A stretch of 64,000 bases of DNA from Leptidea sinapis (Eukaryota; Arthropoda; Insecta; Lepidoptera; Pieridae): the NCBI RefSeq assembly GCF_905404315.1, contig NC_066272.1, forward strand, positions 682,001 to 746,000, read 5' to 3'. A program made the position numbers and the translations under genes. Below, piece by piece: positions 34,542-46,654 of the stretch. The stretch's first letter is position 1. The number at the start of each line of letters is the position of its first letter. The notes beneath the pieces were generated by a model, which saw only the letters and a program-made list of their open reading frames with translations, was not told where the DNA came from and did no database searches.

Positions 34542-34776
34542 GTCTAAATGCATAATGCACCTAACGCCCAACCGCACGGCTTATAGCCAAAACACATGAT
34601 CAGATTTGGTATGATTGAACCAAGCTATAAGAGTTAGTGGTTACACGTGACAAAGAATCGGCGTACGCTGAACCCCCGAACAAACGACTTATTTTTGCGT
34701 TGGCGTTGGATTAACCCTACATAACCCCAAACTCTAACCCATACGGTTGGGATTTAGGTGCATTCTGCATGTAGAC
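34542..34776. mobile_element. Small MITE, TIRs of about 38 bp
   Basis: The left arm GTCTAAATGCATAATGCACC... and right arm ...GGTGCATTCTGCATGTAGAC are inverted repeats with about seven mismatches over 38 bp. The element is 235 bp and has no coding sequence. A target duplication could not be fixed, so the superfamily is open. Confidence 0.65.
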
Positions 34777-35006
34777 CATTCAATCTTAATAGAATTAATA
34801 CTTATAATAACTCATAATATTTAGATGGTTACTATTTACCAAACCTCTCTTTCTAGTGAAAATTGGCAAAATACTTTTTTCAATCAACATTTACGGCTGC
34901 AGCATTTTGCTTGTCCAGAATGATATATTATATATAATTATGACGTAAATATTAGTTACTATTTTTGACTGGGTAGTTGATTATTATAATTTTTTCCTTA
35001 CAAGTT

Positions 35007-35167
35007 TTTTTTTATAGAATAGGAGGACAAACAAGCATACGGGTCACCTGGTGTTAAGTGATCACCACCGCTCACATTTTCTTGCAACACCAGAGGAATC
35101 ACAAGAGCGTTGCCGGCCTTTAAGGAAGGTCTAGGTATGCGCTTTTTCAAGTTTGTTGAAAAACGTC
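35007..35167 (-). repeat. LINE family B 3' tail
   Basis: T-run then AATAGGAGGACAAACAAGC, GGTGTTAAGTGATCACCACC, CTTGCAACACCAGAGGAATC, AGAGCGTTGCCGGCCTTTAA and a TATGCGCTTTTTCAAG end. It is the best preserved of the family B tails. The T-run on plus is the poly(A) tail of a minus-strand insertion. Confidence 0.7.
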
Positions 35168-35559
35168 TAAAATGCGTGTGCATTGATCTCTTTCTCTCTG
35201 ACTCTCAGGTTAACCCACCTCGAGCCTTTACCATCGATTGGTCATTACCAATACAGCAAGCATAGCTCCCTAAGGTAATATATGAAACAAAATGAAAAAT
35301 AATATATGCTTTCACAATGCCATTACAATATTTATACGAAGGACAATGAATGGATTTCCAGATTAACTAATTATGCATTCAGTCTAATAATTAATATTCA
35401 TAATCTTCAAGTCATATACCTGTAAAATATATAAGTTTAAGTTTTTAATGTCGTTCATTAAGCAGCGCCATATCTGTCGGCTAACATTACACAAAGAAAC
35501 TGCGTTATAAAGAATTAATACCTAGAGTTTATGTAATTCTTCATCTTTTTTATATTAGT

Positions 35560-35850
35560 CGGGGCAAATGGCCAAGTGATATATTGCTGGCCTATGAAGT
35601 AAAAGTATAAACTAAGCCGCTAAGCTGTATTGTCTTTGGAATACTGCAGTTGGCAGATGATACCACAAAGTTCTGTGTGGGGCCACTTGTACAGTGTCAG
35701 ACATCAATGTTATGCGAGTGAAATTTTGCACTAGTGCAGCATCCTTCACGAATTATTGATAATTTAGATATATTTTTATAAATATTTGATGACTCAAACA
35801 TGTTGGTTATAAGCCTATTCGAATAAAGATTTTTTATTTTTACTTTATTG
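35560..35850 (+). pseudogene. Possible LINE remnant with an ADDT motif
   Basis: One frame around 35642 reads LQLADDTTKFCVGPL, reminiscent of the YADD-T palm motif of reverse transcriptases. The segment ends at about 35850 with TTCGAATAAAGATTTTTTAT, resembling a LINE 3' terminus. Homology over the rest is too weak to be sure, and chance is possible. Confidence 0.3.
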
Positions 35851-36915
35851 TAATCGATCTCGTTTTTATATTGATATCTCTATATTTTATATCAGTTCGG
35901 AGTGAATAGTACAGTTCTGTAACATCACTAATAAATCAATATTATTTATTTATATAAACTAAAGCCATCAACTTATACTAGAATTTTATTTTAATTGGTG
36001 CTTCAAAGTTAACTCGTTATTTATGAGAATATTTCATTGTCATAGTGACCTATTTCTATTCCTCTTACTTACTGACACCGCTAACCTTTATACGGTTTTA
36101 TGAATATTAATGCAACAAACCACCGCTTATTAACATTTTAATATCTAATATCGTCTCTACAATTATAGCGTCAGTATTGTTATTTGCATAACTGAGTTAA
36201 TTAACTATTAGTATTACTGTAATATAATGATCGATACGAGAAACCTGACCTGAAGAGTCAAAGGTTCTGCCGTTTTATTTTCTTTCGTAAATTAGAAATA
36301 ATATTTTAAATATACGTTAATATGATATAACTACGCGTGGTGGCATGTCGGAACTTCTTTCATAGTAACTTCTCCGTGATATCAACAAGTAGTGAAAAAG
36401 TAATTTTGTTTGTATAATAGGTAAATGCGTTTACTTTAATACAATAAATCATCATTATAATATTAGGGGTGAAAGTATGAAATTGGCGATTTGTACTTAC
36501 AAATTTATTTATTTTTTTTTTATCAATTGAACATATTTATTTAGTCAAAATAATTACGATTATTACTTATACATTGGTGCTAGGAATCTAGCAGGATGGT
36601 CATTAATAATGCTTTTGCGATAGAACTGTGGTGATCTAGATTCGACAAACTGTGTGAAAGTAATTTTGTAGTGCCTCCTGAGAAGAAAACTTTTATCACG
36701 AAGAAAATTGTCCAAATCATAAAAAAAATGGCAGTCCGTTAGATCAAAAAAAAATAAAGGTTAATTCTGTGAAAATTCGAGGCGGTCTGGAAAAAATAAT
36801 AACAATATCTTCATATTTATAATAATCTTCATTTATACATCCATTCTATATGACTGAACCATTTCATATTTACAACTTTATATTTCCTTAACAGCTCTCA
36901 CTACGTCTTAATTAA
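35851..36915. other. No recognisable feature
   Basis: AT-rich DNA. A region at 36470-36730 has a slightly different texture but no recognised domain or border. Confidence 0.45.
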
Positions 36916-37356
36916 GTCTCTTATAATGTTAACACCAGGCACAGACATAAACTTATGATGCCTACTACTCGGCTTAGTCGAGTTAGTAAGTCTTTTGTGG
37001 GGCGTTGTATATGCTTTTACAACAAGATCCCAGAAAATGTTCAAAACAAAAGTATAACGTTATTCAAAAGAATTGTTAAAAAACGTTTGTGTGGTAAAGG
37101 TTACTATAACATAAATGACTTTCTTAATGATACACAGATTGGGAATGGAGTGACCGCCCTCAGGCTATTAAATAATAAGTTTAATTGTACAATATTACTT
37201 TGTAAACATATTTATTCGATGAAAAAAAAAGTCCGCTGAGTTTGTTGCGCCCATTCTTCTCAGGTCTGAGGCATTCATTTTGGAATGGGTGGTAGTTTTT
37301 GACTTTCAATAAGTGATGTCACATCCTATTTTGAATAAAAATATTTGAATTTGAAT
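36916..37356 (+). mobile_element. 5'-truncated LINE (ORF end plus 3' UTR)
   Basis: The frame runs from 36916 to the TGA at 37237-37239. It encodes about 107 codons including HKLMMPTTRLSRVSKSFVG, IPENVQNKSITLFKRIVKK and KGYYNINDFLNDT, the conserved C-terminal tail of a common lepidopteran LINE (R-L-x-x-x-x-x-S-F-x-x-x-x-x-x-x-Y-N-K-x-P). The ATG at 36955 is internal. A 3' UTR with GAGTTTGTTGCGCCCATTCT and TTCAATAAGTGATGTCACAT follows, ending AATATTTGAATTTGAATA. The upstream reverse transcriptase core is missing. An older fragment of the same family lies at 14080, and tails at 12366 and 50290. Confidence 0.8.
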
Positions 37357-37985
37357 ATAATATAAAGTAATAATCAGATAATTACATAACAAAACGTTCA
37401 TAATGAAACCTTAAAAACGTTAAAAATAATTGTTATAATATAACATCTTTCAGTATCACTGTAGTCATCAACATAAATGCCAAACGTAAAACAGTACAAA
37501 CAATATTGCTTAATATCAAAAGTCCAATAAATGGCATACAACAATAGTTACGGAATACCAAAGTTCTCATCATTATACTATTATAAGTAAAGTAACATGA
37601 GATAAGCTTTGCTCATCAAAATAATTATTATATAAGTATATAATCATATAACTGAATTAATTATTCCTTTACTGCGTATTTTAAGATGATCTTTTTAAAT
37701 AAAATAGTGTTTTTATGTAAATAAAATGACAAAAATAAATGTTGGTCATAATAAGTAAGTTCTCGTATATTAAACAAAAAATTTCTTACAAATACCTTTA
37801 GTCTTGTTGGGTTGTATTTTGATGATAATTTATCACATAGTATGAATATAGAGTTTTAAAAATTGAACTATAACTCTAATATATCAATACAAGATTAAAA
37901 AGTATGTTCAAATGACTTAAGAAAGATTTTAGAAAAATAATAATAAATAAAATATAACGATTGTTATTGAAATATTAATAATTAA
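37357..37985. other. No recognisable feature
   Basis: AT-rich DNA; nothing supported. Confidence 0.5.
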
Positions 37986-38467
37986 CTAGCTGACCCGGCA
38001 GACTTCGTACTGATAATCGATAAATAAATAATTTTGTATATGCCTAGTTTTGTGTTGTGGTGCGGTTAGGTTCAGAATTTTTTATTTTTTTACAAAACTT
38101 AAGATTTATCAATCTACATAAAAATAATCTTATATATTGTAAACAACTGTAGTTAATCTACCTACTATAGTTACCTAAAATTAAGTTTATTTTTTACCTT
38201 CTGAGAAAGTTAGAATGATAAAAATTCTAAGTAAGTAGTTATTAATTTTAAACTATTATTTTAATTTGATATCTGAACGACGGGGGACACATCAAAGGAA
38301 AATCATAATCGTTGTGTTTATTTAATTTCGAGCATTTTCATATATATTTAAACCTTCTCTGGACTACCACAATTAATTTAAGACTAAAATTAGCCAAATC
38401 GGTCCAGCCGTTCTAGAGTTTTAGCGAGACTAACGAACAGCAATTCATTTTTATATATACCTATAGA
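37986..38467 (-). mobile_element. Non-autonomous Helitron-like element
   Basis: On the minus strand it starts TCTATAGGTATATATAAAAA after an A and ends GCCGGGTCAGCTAG before a T. The 5' region includes GAATTGCTGTTCGTTAGTCT and GAACGGCTGGACCGATTTGG, typical of lepidopteran Helitron-like repeats. At 482 bp it is the longest of the five. No Rep/helicase coding. Confidence 0.75.
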
Positions 38468-38934
38468 TAATGGTAATTGAGTACTTGATACGACTTGTAT
38501 GACATCAGAAATCTTCTGTAAGGTGTGCTCACACACAACACCTTTTATCAATCAACAATACAGAAAATAAATAATAGTTTATTGTATATGCCAACAATAA
38601 CTGTCCTAGTCAGTCATTTAAAACGTCAGGTCAGATAATAATATATCCGCGTAACACAAGATTCGTTCCTAAGAGCATCAAACGACTAAACTAATATTAT
38701 AATAAGAAATACTTTTTTGGAAGTGTTTGTTTTTTTATAACTCAAATAATATAACAAACATATTTTCACAGCTGAGTTACAAAGAACATTTTATATTTAC
38801 TTTATACCAGAATGAAATATATAAAACACCCAGAAACTAAAAAACAATATTATAAAAATGTTCACATACCTAAGCTATGTTATCAAAGCATGAGAATGGA
38901 GTATATTTTATATAAATATATAATCCTTTAAAAA
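38468..38934. other. No recognisable feature
   Basis: AT-rich DNA; nothing supported. Confidence 0.5.
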
Positions 38935-39435
38935 ACCAGACAAGTGCGAGTCGGACTCGCCCATATAGTTTTTTTATTAATTCTTCGCCAGAAATTGAAA
39001 ACTATACTATAAAAATAGTCTAGAAATATGTTTAAGCTTGTGCCAATGAAGCCCTTTCATACGATACTCCACATAACATAGTAAATTTAATTCAAAATTT
39101 GCACCGACCTTGTTTTTTTTTATTTCATTACAAATGTATAGGTTTTAGACTTTTCCCTGTACTTATAGTATAAGACAGTATTATTTGCCAAATATCATAG
39201 TTTAAGGTCAATGTATAACATTTTGATTCCCTTGAGACTGTCGAAATATACGTTTTTTGAAGCCGTATGTTTTATATGTTAACTTAGTAGTTTGACATTT
39301 TCACAGCTTTAACTTTTTAGCGACTTGAGTATATCGTTTTACTTCAACACGATACCTCCACGCATCCCCGAGATAAACGGTCTTGACAGACAGACTGAGT
39401 CGGACTGAGAACCAAGTGGTACTATGAAATCCCTA
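38935..39435 (+). repeat. Dispersed repeat, GTGCGAGTCGGACTCGC family
   Basis: Starts ACCAGACAAGTGCGAGTCGG, a signature start of a widespread insect repeat, and ends past TTGACAGACAGACTGAGTCG. Its reverse complement aligns with 41800-42180 over ACCTTTATCTCGG, the GCGTGGAGGT block, AAAACGATATACT and ATATTTCGACA. The centre includes the palindrome GCGAGTCGGACTCGC. Non-coding. Confidence 0.7.
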
Positions 39436-41722
39436 CATTATATATTGATAACCAAAGCGAAATCATGGCATTTTACCAGTACAAAAAAATACTAATACAA
39501 TTATGTGGCGACATAAGAGATCCAAGAGATAAAAGAATTAAATCAAAGAATAATAAGAAACGACATACATATCTATGTATTTATTTATCGATCCTGTTAC
39601 TGCGGCTACTGCAATGATCTTATGGCAAAGATATTTCTATCGCAGCAATTTATTCTTGTATCGGCAAGAGCTTTGCGGGACCTAACTACCGACTTATCAG
39701 AGTAAATAATGTTTTTCAGAAATAATCTCCAAGTAATAAGCGACTATCAATATAAATGAGACTTGTTTTTGTTACACTCAGACATAATTACGATAGTGAT
39801 AAAGTAAACTTAGATTCAATTCGCTTCTACAAATTTCCAGATCTAGATAAGTGAGCCTGTCAATTAATTTTAAGTCATATGTATGAGTTTAGAGAGTATT
39901 AAGTATGAGTTTTTTTCAAATACCATGTTTTCGTCCAAATACAGTCGGAAAACTGCGTTTTGGGCAATTTTTGTCAACATATCATATTTTCATCTTAATC
40001 ACAATGATCATCAATAAAATGTATGAAATTTCGCTTTAATATTGCTTGTCTACTTTAGCATAAGATTGAAACTTGAAATTCAAGAGGAATAGATATTCTC
40101 ACAGGTTGCAGTACTGTAGATAGTGTTTTCATACCTCGAATTTATCTAACTCCTACTTATTTCGATTTTAATTTTAAGCATGTACAATTTGCGTGAGCTT
40201 ATGTTACACATATGTACAAATTTACACAAGTACAACACAAGGAGAAACTCTTGCTATCGCAGGCGTACATTTGTGTATAAGTTGCAGTTTGTGCAGATGT
40301 ATATTGCGAATTTAACGTTTATGCGATTCCTAGAAATTCGATTTCTATTTTGATAAACAAAGAAGCGTTAATGTTCAGGTAGTTATTGTAAATCCAGTCT
40401 GCAATGTTTCCCAATTAACAAACACGGACAGAAAAATCATGTTTCGTTTTATATTCATTTATTATTTTATTTTTAATTTGTGTAAGAGTGTGTCAATATT
40501 ATTATCTTATATTATAATGCCGCAGACACACCTAGAGTCCTTATTAAAGACCCCCTTGAAAAATCATACAACATGCAGCAAAAGATTTCCTTTAAAGGTA
40601 AGTTTGAAGAATTACAATTGGAATGACGCTCACTAGGAATATCAATATAAAATAACTTTTATAATCCTTGTATCTGGCTAGCCCAAGTTGTCCGTCTTCG
40701 TGACGGTCGGGTTCGGTTATCGTCCAACAAAATCAAGTCCGTCCCGCCAACGTTTTGGTCTACCACGACGTCACTTTGTTGAAGTGTCCCTTCGAAACAC
40801 GTTTTGAACACCAGTGATCTGTCACGCAGTAGACACGACCACCCTAGTTCCGCTTCAGTTCATGAACATCAAGAGCCACAGCGGTAAACAGTTTATAAAA
40901 AGCTTCGGATGATTATGTTTTGTGAGAGGATGTATGAAAATAACTGCACTAATTGACAGAGCAAATGTGAGTGTTGATATAAGCCTTCTATAGACACCTA
41001 TAAGGCAAACACTTTCAGATTCATATACCATATTAGGATTAAAATAGAATTTAGAAATTTGCAGTAGCCAATATTAATTGTTTACGATGTTATGAGATTA
41101 TTACCTGACCAATGACCATTTAGTACCTACCCCGTAACTGTTCATACATACTATATCAGTACTCTAATATATAGAGTACTGGAAATAAACTTACAGGGTG
41201 TTGATGGAAGTGGAAAGATCCTAGGAAGAATTTCAGGACGAAATGGCGTTTGTAATTCTGCCTACTCAAATAAGAGACAAGCGTTTTTATGATGATGTGA
41301 CGATGTAACATTACATTCTAATTAGAACTAATAAAACAGTCAGGAGCGATAAGTTAAAATGGATCTTTTGGAATGTTAAAATAGAGTCCCATTCTGTATA
41401 TAAAATAACACTGAGTCTTCCAAATAATTATTTATCTCAACTCATTGTTATTCAAATCTTCTAAGTTTCGTATTTCATGTTTATGATGAAAGACATCATT
41501 AAATCTGTCATTCTATACCGAGACTTATTGTAATCGTTATTATTCGTGGCAATTTTGTATCGCACTATTGAGATATTGAATATAATTGCTCAGCTGAAAT
41601 ATAGCTGCAAGACACGAACCAACTGTGGACAGATCGCATGTATAACAAGACTGCAACTTGCTAAATAACTATAACGCAAATTATGTGTGTACATAATGTG
41701 TATTAGATGCCAGCGTGTTCAG
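39436..41722. other. No gene seen; GC-richer pocket at 40680-40870
   Basis: AT-rich except for 40680-40870, which holds GTCCGTCTTCGTGACGGTCG and CAACGTTTTGGTCTACCACG. The pocket is clearly richer in GC than its surroundings but matches no family I know, and it has no long frame. Confidence 0.4.
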
Positions 41723-41741
41723 CTATATATATATATATATA
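41723..41741. repeat. (TA)n microsatellite
   Basis: Short run of TA dinucleotides. Confidence 0.85.
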
Positions 41742-41799
41742 CGAGGGCAAAGTGAAATATTTCTCTATACCTATCAATCAAAAACATTACATTTCATCA

Positions 41800-42180
41800 G
41801 TAAGTCTTTTTTGCTTACAGAACCCTTATAGAATCACTTTATTGTCTGTCTGTCTGTCAAGAACCTTTATCTCGGAAACGCGTGGAGGTTCTAGTTGAAA
41901 TTAAAACGATATACTGAAGTATATGGTATTTTTAAGCCGTGAAAAATGAATCTTCTAAGTTAGCGTAAACGTTACCGTGTAAAAAGATACGGTCATTTAT
42001 AACACTAAAAACATATATTTCGACACTCTTAAGAGAATCAAAATTTATAGGGTATTTTACAGTGACCTAGTCCTACGAAAATGAGCAAGTAATACAGACT
42101 TATGCTACAAGTGTGGGGAAAAATCGTAAAAAAAATTTGTAATTAAAACATAAAAAAGTTGGACGAAACCCACGTTGGGT
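41800..42180 (-). repeat. Second copy of the 38935 repeat, inverted
   Basis: CAGAACCCTTATAGAATCAC, a CTGTCTGTCTGTC run, CTCGGAAACGCGTGGAGGTT, AAACGATATACTGAAGTA and ACATATATTTCGACACTCTT mirror the 38935-39435 copy in reverse orientation with substantial divergence. Confidence 0.65.
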
Positions 42181-44199
42181 GAGGTTGACTTGCATTTGTT
42201 TTAAATTACTATTTGGTATATATATGGTTAACTATCTTGCATTATAAGATTCTCAATTTATATGAGTTGTCGTCATTTTACACATCATTGCTGAAGTAGT
42301 CCCTCAATATCCGGAGAGTTGCAAGCGTAGCATTTTAAGAAAGAAGAAAGAAAATCATTTATTTCATAAGACACTCACAGGACACACTTAATAAAATAAA
42401 ATAAAGATAAATATAAAACAAAAAAACATTATTTATTATTATATTTGATTTAAGATTGAAGAGTTCCTGTGCAATGCAGAAAATGGGTCACCAAGTCAGG
42501 ATTATCTGTGACACGGCCATGACTATGAAACAGCACTGATTTGAACGGTGCCCGTTCAACTCTGGAGATACAGTGCCCTCTACAAAGGATAAATAATTCA
42601 TAGTAAGATAAACACATAAATGTCATATACTGATGTGTATGTCCAACAGTCCCGAAAGGTATTAGTACTCGTAAAATTTCTATAACTAATCTTCACATAA
42701 TACATAATAAAATGTATATATCATATCGCTCTTAAAAGTGGCATCATTTCATTTTATCACTGATGTTGAAATAAATCTTGACGTAGCTATTTCGTAATGA
42801 TGCAAGTAACGCAGATGTACCGATCACGTGCGAAAAACACTCATCTGCGGAGGTGAAGTAAACCGCTCACCTAACCTTTGACATCAAATTCAAAATGGCC
42901 GCGGCTGTCAAAATATTATAGCAATTATTGTTCTCTTTGATATCAGTTAAGATATATATAAACAACAAAGTCTTATAATTTATTTTACAGCTTCACTAAC
43001 ATACTGTTAATTCTGAACATTTCTTGCTATCGTATTTTCTTGGTATAATATTTTTTTTATTATTATTACCATCATTACCTAGGTAGCCACCTTAATAAAT
43101 CTCATGGAAGATCAGTTATTTATCTAGCCGACTCATTTAGCCCAGTGCTTAGTGAAGTTTATGATAAAAAATGGTGAATGATAGATAGATATAGATGTCT
43201 GTATATATTTAGATATGAATATAGTATTAAATATATCGTCGTCTTGCACCAATGATTAAATATGTAGGGGGCCATGCATTGTTAGGGGCGAGATCATTTG
43301 TGTCAGTATTGTTTTATTTATTACAATTATCTTCATAGATTTAGGAGGGTTAAACAGACTCTTTTAAACACGTGTTTCGAATAGGTCTACATTTCATTAG
43401 TCCTAAATTTAATATTAAAATAACAGCTAATATCGCAATATAACGCTATAAGAATAGCTGTTTCAACAGTTTGTTTGCATAATAGTGTTATTTGTTATAA
43501 GTACCGATATTGATCAGACAATAAATAAAAAGGTATAGATAAACATCGCTATAATACAATCTGCATTGTAATTTATATCATGTGTCATAAGAAATAGGAA
43601 CATAAATACCTTTATGAATACTCGAAGATTTATCCGAATGTGATACAAAAGTAGGTCTTGCTTTCTATTAGTTTTCGAGTCGTAATATATGATAATTTTT
43701 GATAACAGATCGAATGTTTTCGAGTAAGCCTGATTTCATACATATTTAAACCTAATTTGGATTGACATTATTATTCAAATCGTTTAACAAGGGTGAATAT
43801 AGTATCTTTATTTGAATTTTAATTTACGATGTTGTTTTCGAAAGCGGTTTTAAAATGATATCATTTAGATTTCACTTCTTTGTGTCCTAAGCAATTTACA
43901 TTTATGTAGGTATTCTTATAATATTCTATAGAATGTTAATTGAGTTTTTGTGTCAACGAAATTAATACGCAGGCGGGTAATATCGGATACATCGTTCCTC
44001 ATCAAGAAGTAAAAGCAAGCCCCTGTTTTTATTCTTAACATAATTAAGGATTGTTCAAAAAATAAATAAATGAAAATTATAATATTTTTTTTCGCATTCA
44101 GAAAAGAAAGTGCATTAGGTCTTCAAAGAAGTTTAGACATTTTAATTTTACAATGATTTTCATGTATTTGTCGAATGGCAGAAATGTTTTATGAGTAAA
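42181..44199. other. Mostly unrecognised; possible LINE-tail traces
   Basis: AAATCATTTATTTCATAAG at 42352 resembles a reversed LINE terminus. At 43160-43250, GTCTGTATATATTTAGATAT followed by ATATATCGTCGTCTTG resembles another LINE tail. Neither has a coding part, and I do not give borders. Confidence 0.35.
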
Positions 44200-44393
44200 C
44201 TAGCTGACCTGACAGACGTTGTTCTGTTCATAATAAAAAAAAACTCTTGCGGATGGAATTTGGAAAATCTGTTCTTAGTTGACCTCTACTCGGTGAAAAG
44301 AATATTCCTACTACTTTCAAGTCTTTAGCTCTAATGGTTCCAGAGATATCGTGATGAGTGACTATATACGTGGAAATCTCTTATATATATAGA
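44200..44393 (-). mobile_element. Short Helitron-like element
   Basis: On the minus strand it starts TCTATATATATAAGAG after A and ends GTCAGGTCAGCTAG before T. The body includes ATCTCTGGAACCATTAGAGC. At 194 bp it appears internally deleted relative to 37986-38467. Confidence 0.7.
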
Positions 44394-44984
44394 TTGATCG
44401 GCTTTACTTCAAGAATCTCCTAGAAATTCGAGGTACAACTAAACACTCCATGCCCATTTAGTAAACGAAATGAGTTAGAAATGAATAGAATGAGAAAGTG
44501 ATCACTAAGCCACTGTTAATTACCCAGTAACTATTTTTCATGTAATTTATTATTAATTGATCACAGTTTATGAGTGAGTTATGATCGTCCGTAGTTGACT
44601 CATATAACAAACCCCGCCGTAAGAGAGCCGACAATCTCAGCAGAAACAGCTGTCTTCATCTTCGTAGGTATGTTAACATGATGTTAGTGACACGTATATT
44701 CACGCCCTACATACAGTGGACAGAGGAAGTGAGGTTCACGGGCAGTGACCCGCTAAGCATACCGTAACGCCACTCGTATGTTTACATGACGGCTTCGCTA
44801 ATATTTTATAACAGGCTATACACATACTCTGTATGTGTATATAACTGACTACTACACGGCCATATTACCTCTGGGCCTCACTGAATCCCGTTCCCCTTTC
44901 ACTTGCGCTCGTCCTGTTGCGTCAGTACGGTTTGCAGTTTCATTAGCGTTAGGTATATTATGTCGTGATATTTTCCTCTATATC
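44394..44984. other. No gene seen; contains one hairpin
   Basis: Slightly GC-richer than average at 44600-44790 without a recognised feature. Holds the palindrome at 44817-44841. Confidence 0.45.
44817..44841. repeat. Perfect 11-bp stem hairpin
   Basis: TATACACATAC, loop TCT, GTATGTGTATA. Confidence 0.8.
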
Positions 44985-45103
44985 CTGTGATTCCTTTGAT
45001 GTTGCAAGAGAATATGGGCGGAGATTTACTATTATGGTGAATTTGTAATCTACAAGCTTCAAAGTAAGCTGCCCATATTCTCTTAAATAACAAAGGAATC
45101 ATA
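44985..45103. repeat. Inverted pair of LINE family B tail pieces
   Basis: CTGTGATTCCTTTGATGTTG followed by CAAGAGAATATGGGC at 44985-45019 is mirrored by GCCCATATTCTCTT and AACAAAGGAATCAT at 45071-45103. Both match the CAACACCAGAGGAATCAC part of the family B tail. The right copy continues into an AACGCTGACGGCTATTAAGG block (AGCGTTGCCGGCCTTTAAGG in 35007-35167). This is either two opposite insertions or an inverted duplication. Confidence 0.65.
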
Positions 45104-46639
45104 AAAACGCTGACGGCTATTAAGGGTTAAACTGGCGATTTTTTGAGGAATCCATTGCATACCGACCTGGGAACTGTGCCGAAACTGTACTAACTGTTTG
45201 ATCGCAGTTTTATTAACCCTTCGGAGTTGAAGTCTATTGCATACATATTTTAAATATTGCTAAAGTCCTGACACGCTAGACTGTCCTGCAAAATAAAATA
45301 CCGTCTTCAAAAATATATCTAATTTAAAAAAGAATGACAAAAATTAATAACTTTATTTTATTTACATTTCCAAGCTGGGCCAAATTACACATAAGAGTTA
45401 CGACATTGAATACATTTGAAAAAGTGTGAATAAAAATTAAATAGTTAATTGTTACTCGCTGAAAGATATTCTGTCAATTTCAATTATATAATTATAGCCA
45501 CTGCCGATTCAACAGCTCTATCTCCAATAATAGATCGATTATCATAAATAATTATCGATACACATACAATTTACAAATCCCAGATAAGATAAAATACAGT
45601 GTTATGTAACATGAGACGGCTAATGAGGAATATCACAGGAAGTCCAGACCGACCGCGGGTAATCTAAACGATTAGTCGCGGCGTGCGTAACGTATCGGGC
45701 ATGCGAGATCTATGCAGATCACATACACCGGAAATCGATACAGCTTTAATAAGATTTACTATTACGGCTAAATCCAATTCAATACAAAGTTAATCCGACT
45801 GACTATAATGTTAACTTTATCCTTATATCTGTGTTAATCACAGTTTAATACGTCATTTTGTAATTAAGTTAAGGTACCCTGTTATAAAATGTTAGTTAAC
45901 AAGATTGAATTCACTTTCCAGAGCCACTGCCGCAATATGGATAAAATTAAATTACTTGTGTGACTGCTTTTCATTAGTAAACTTTTTAAAAAAAATTATA
46001 TCATAGACCCAAGAAGCAAAACAAGAAAGGATATTCGGAAAGTTCCTTAGGCAGTAAATCATCGTACTTATCTGCTGTAAAATTTAAGATGTGGTTTAAA
46101 ATGTATGAAAAAGCGGTCACAAAGCATTCAATGCTCGTCAGTAAAACTTATTAATTATTTCAAGGCATCGGGCTTTCAAACCATATACACGTAATAATGG
46201 GCTAAAGATTTGAGACACCACTTTAGAAAACAAATCTCATACAAATAAATAATACCACAGTATCCAGTACACCGCGCCGGCTCACATCGTTTGAGTCAAT
46301 TTTTTTAAATGCAAATAATGTTATAAATATCGGATTCTACTATGTTACAAGGTCGACGCATTATTACGCCAGCCGCCCATCGTGATCGCATGACGCATGT
46401 TGTGTGTTAAGACCTTTACACCGTGAGTTTTCTTGTCCCATCGCACGCATCACGTGAACCAAGAAGTTCTGTCATTGTAATTATAACAAGAGACAGAACA
46501 CGAGGTATGCAACATGCATGTTAAGAGTATGAGACGCTCGCTTCGGGTACTATCAAGAGTATTACATTTCAATGCAAATTGATTTTCTTCCAATATACTT
46601 AGTCTGGCAATAAATACTGTTACAATCAAAAATAAACAA
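45104..46639. other. No recognisable feature
   Basis: AT-rich DNA; start includes the rest of the LINE B tail. The 77-codon minus frame at 46450 has no domain. Confidence 0.45.
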
Positions 46640-46654
46640 AATATTACATTTGAA

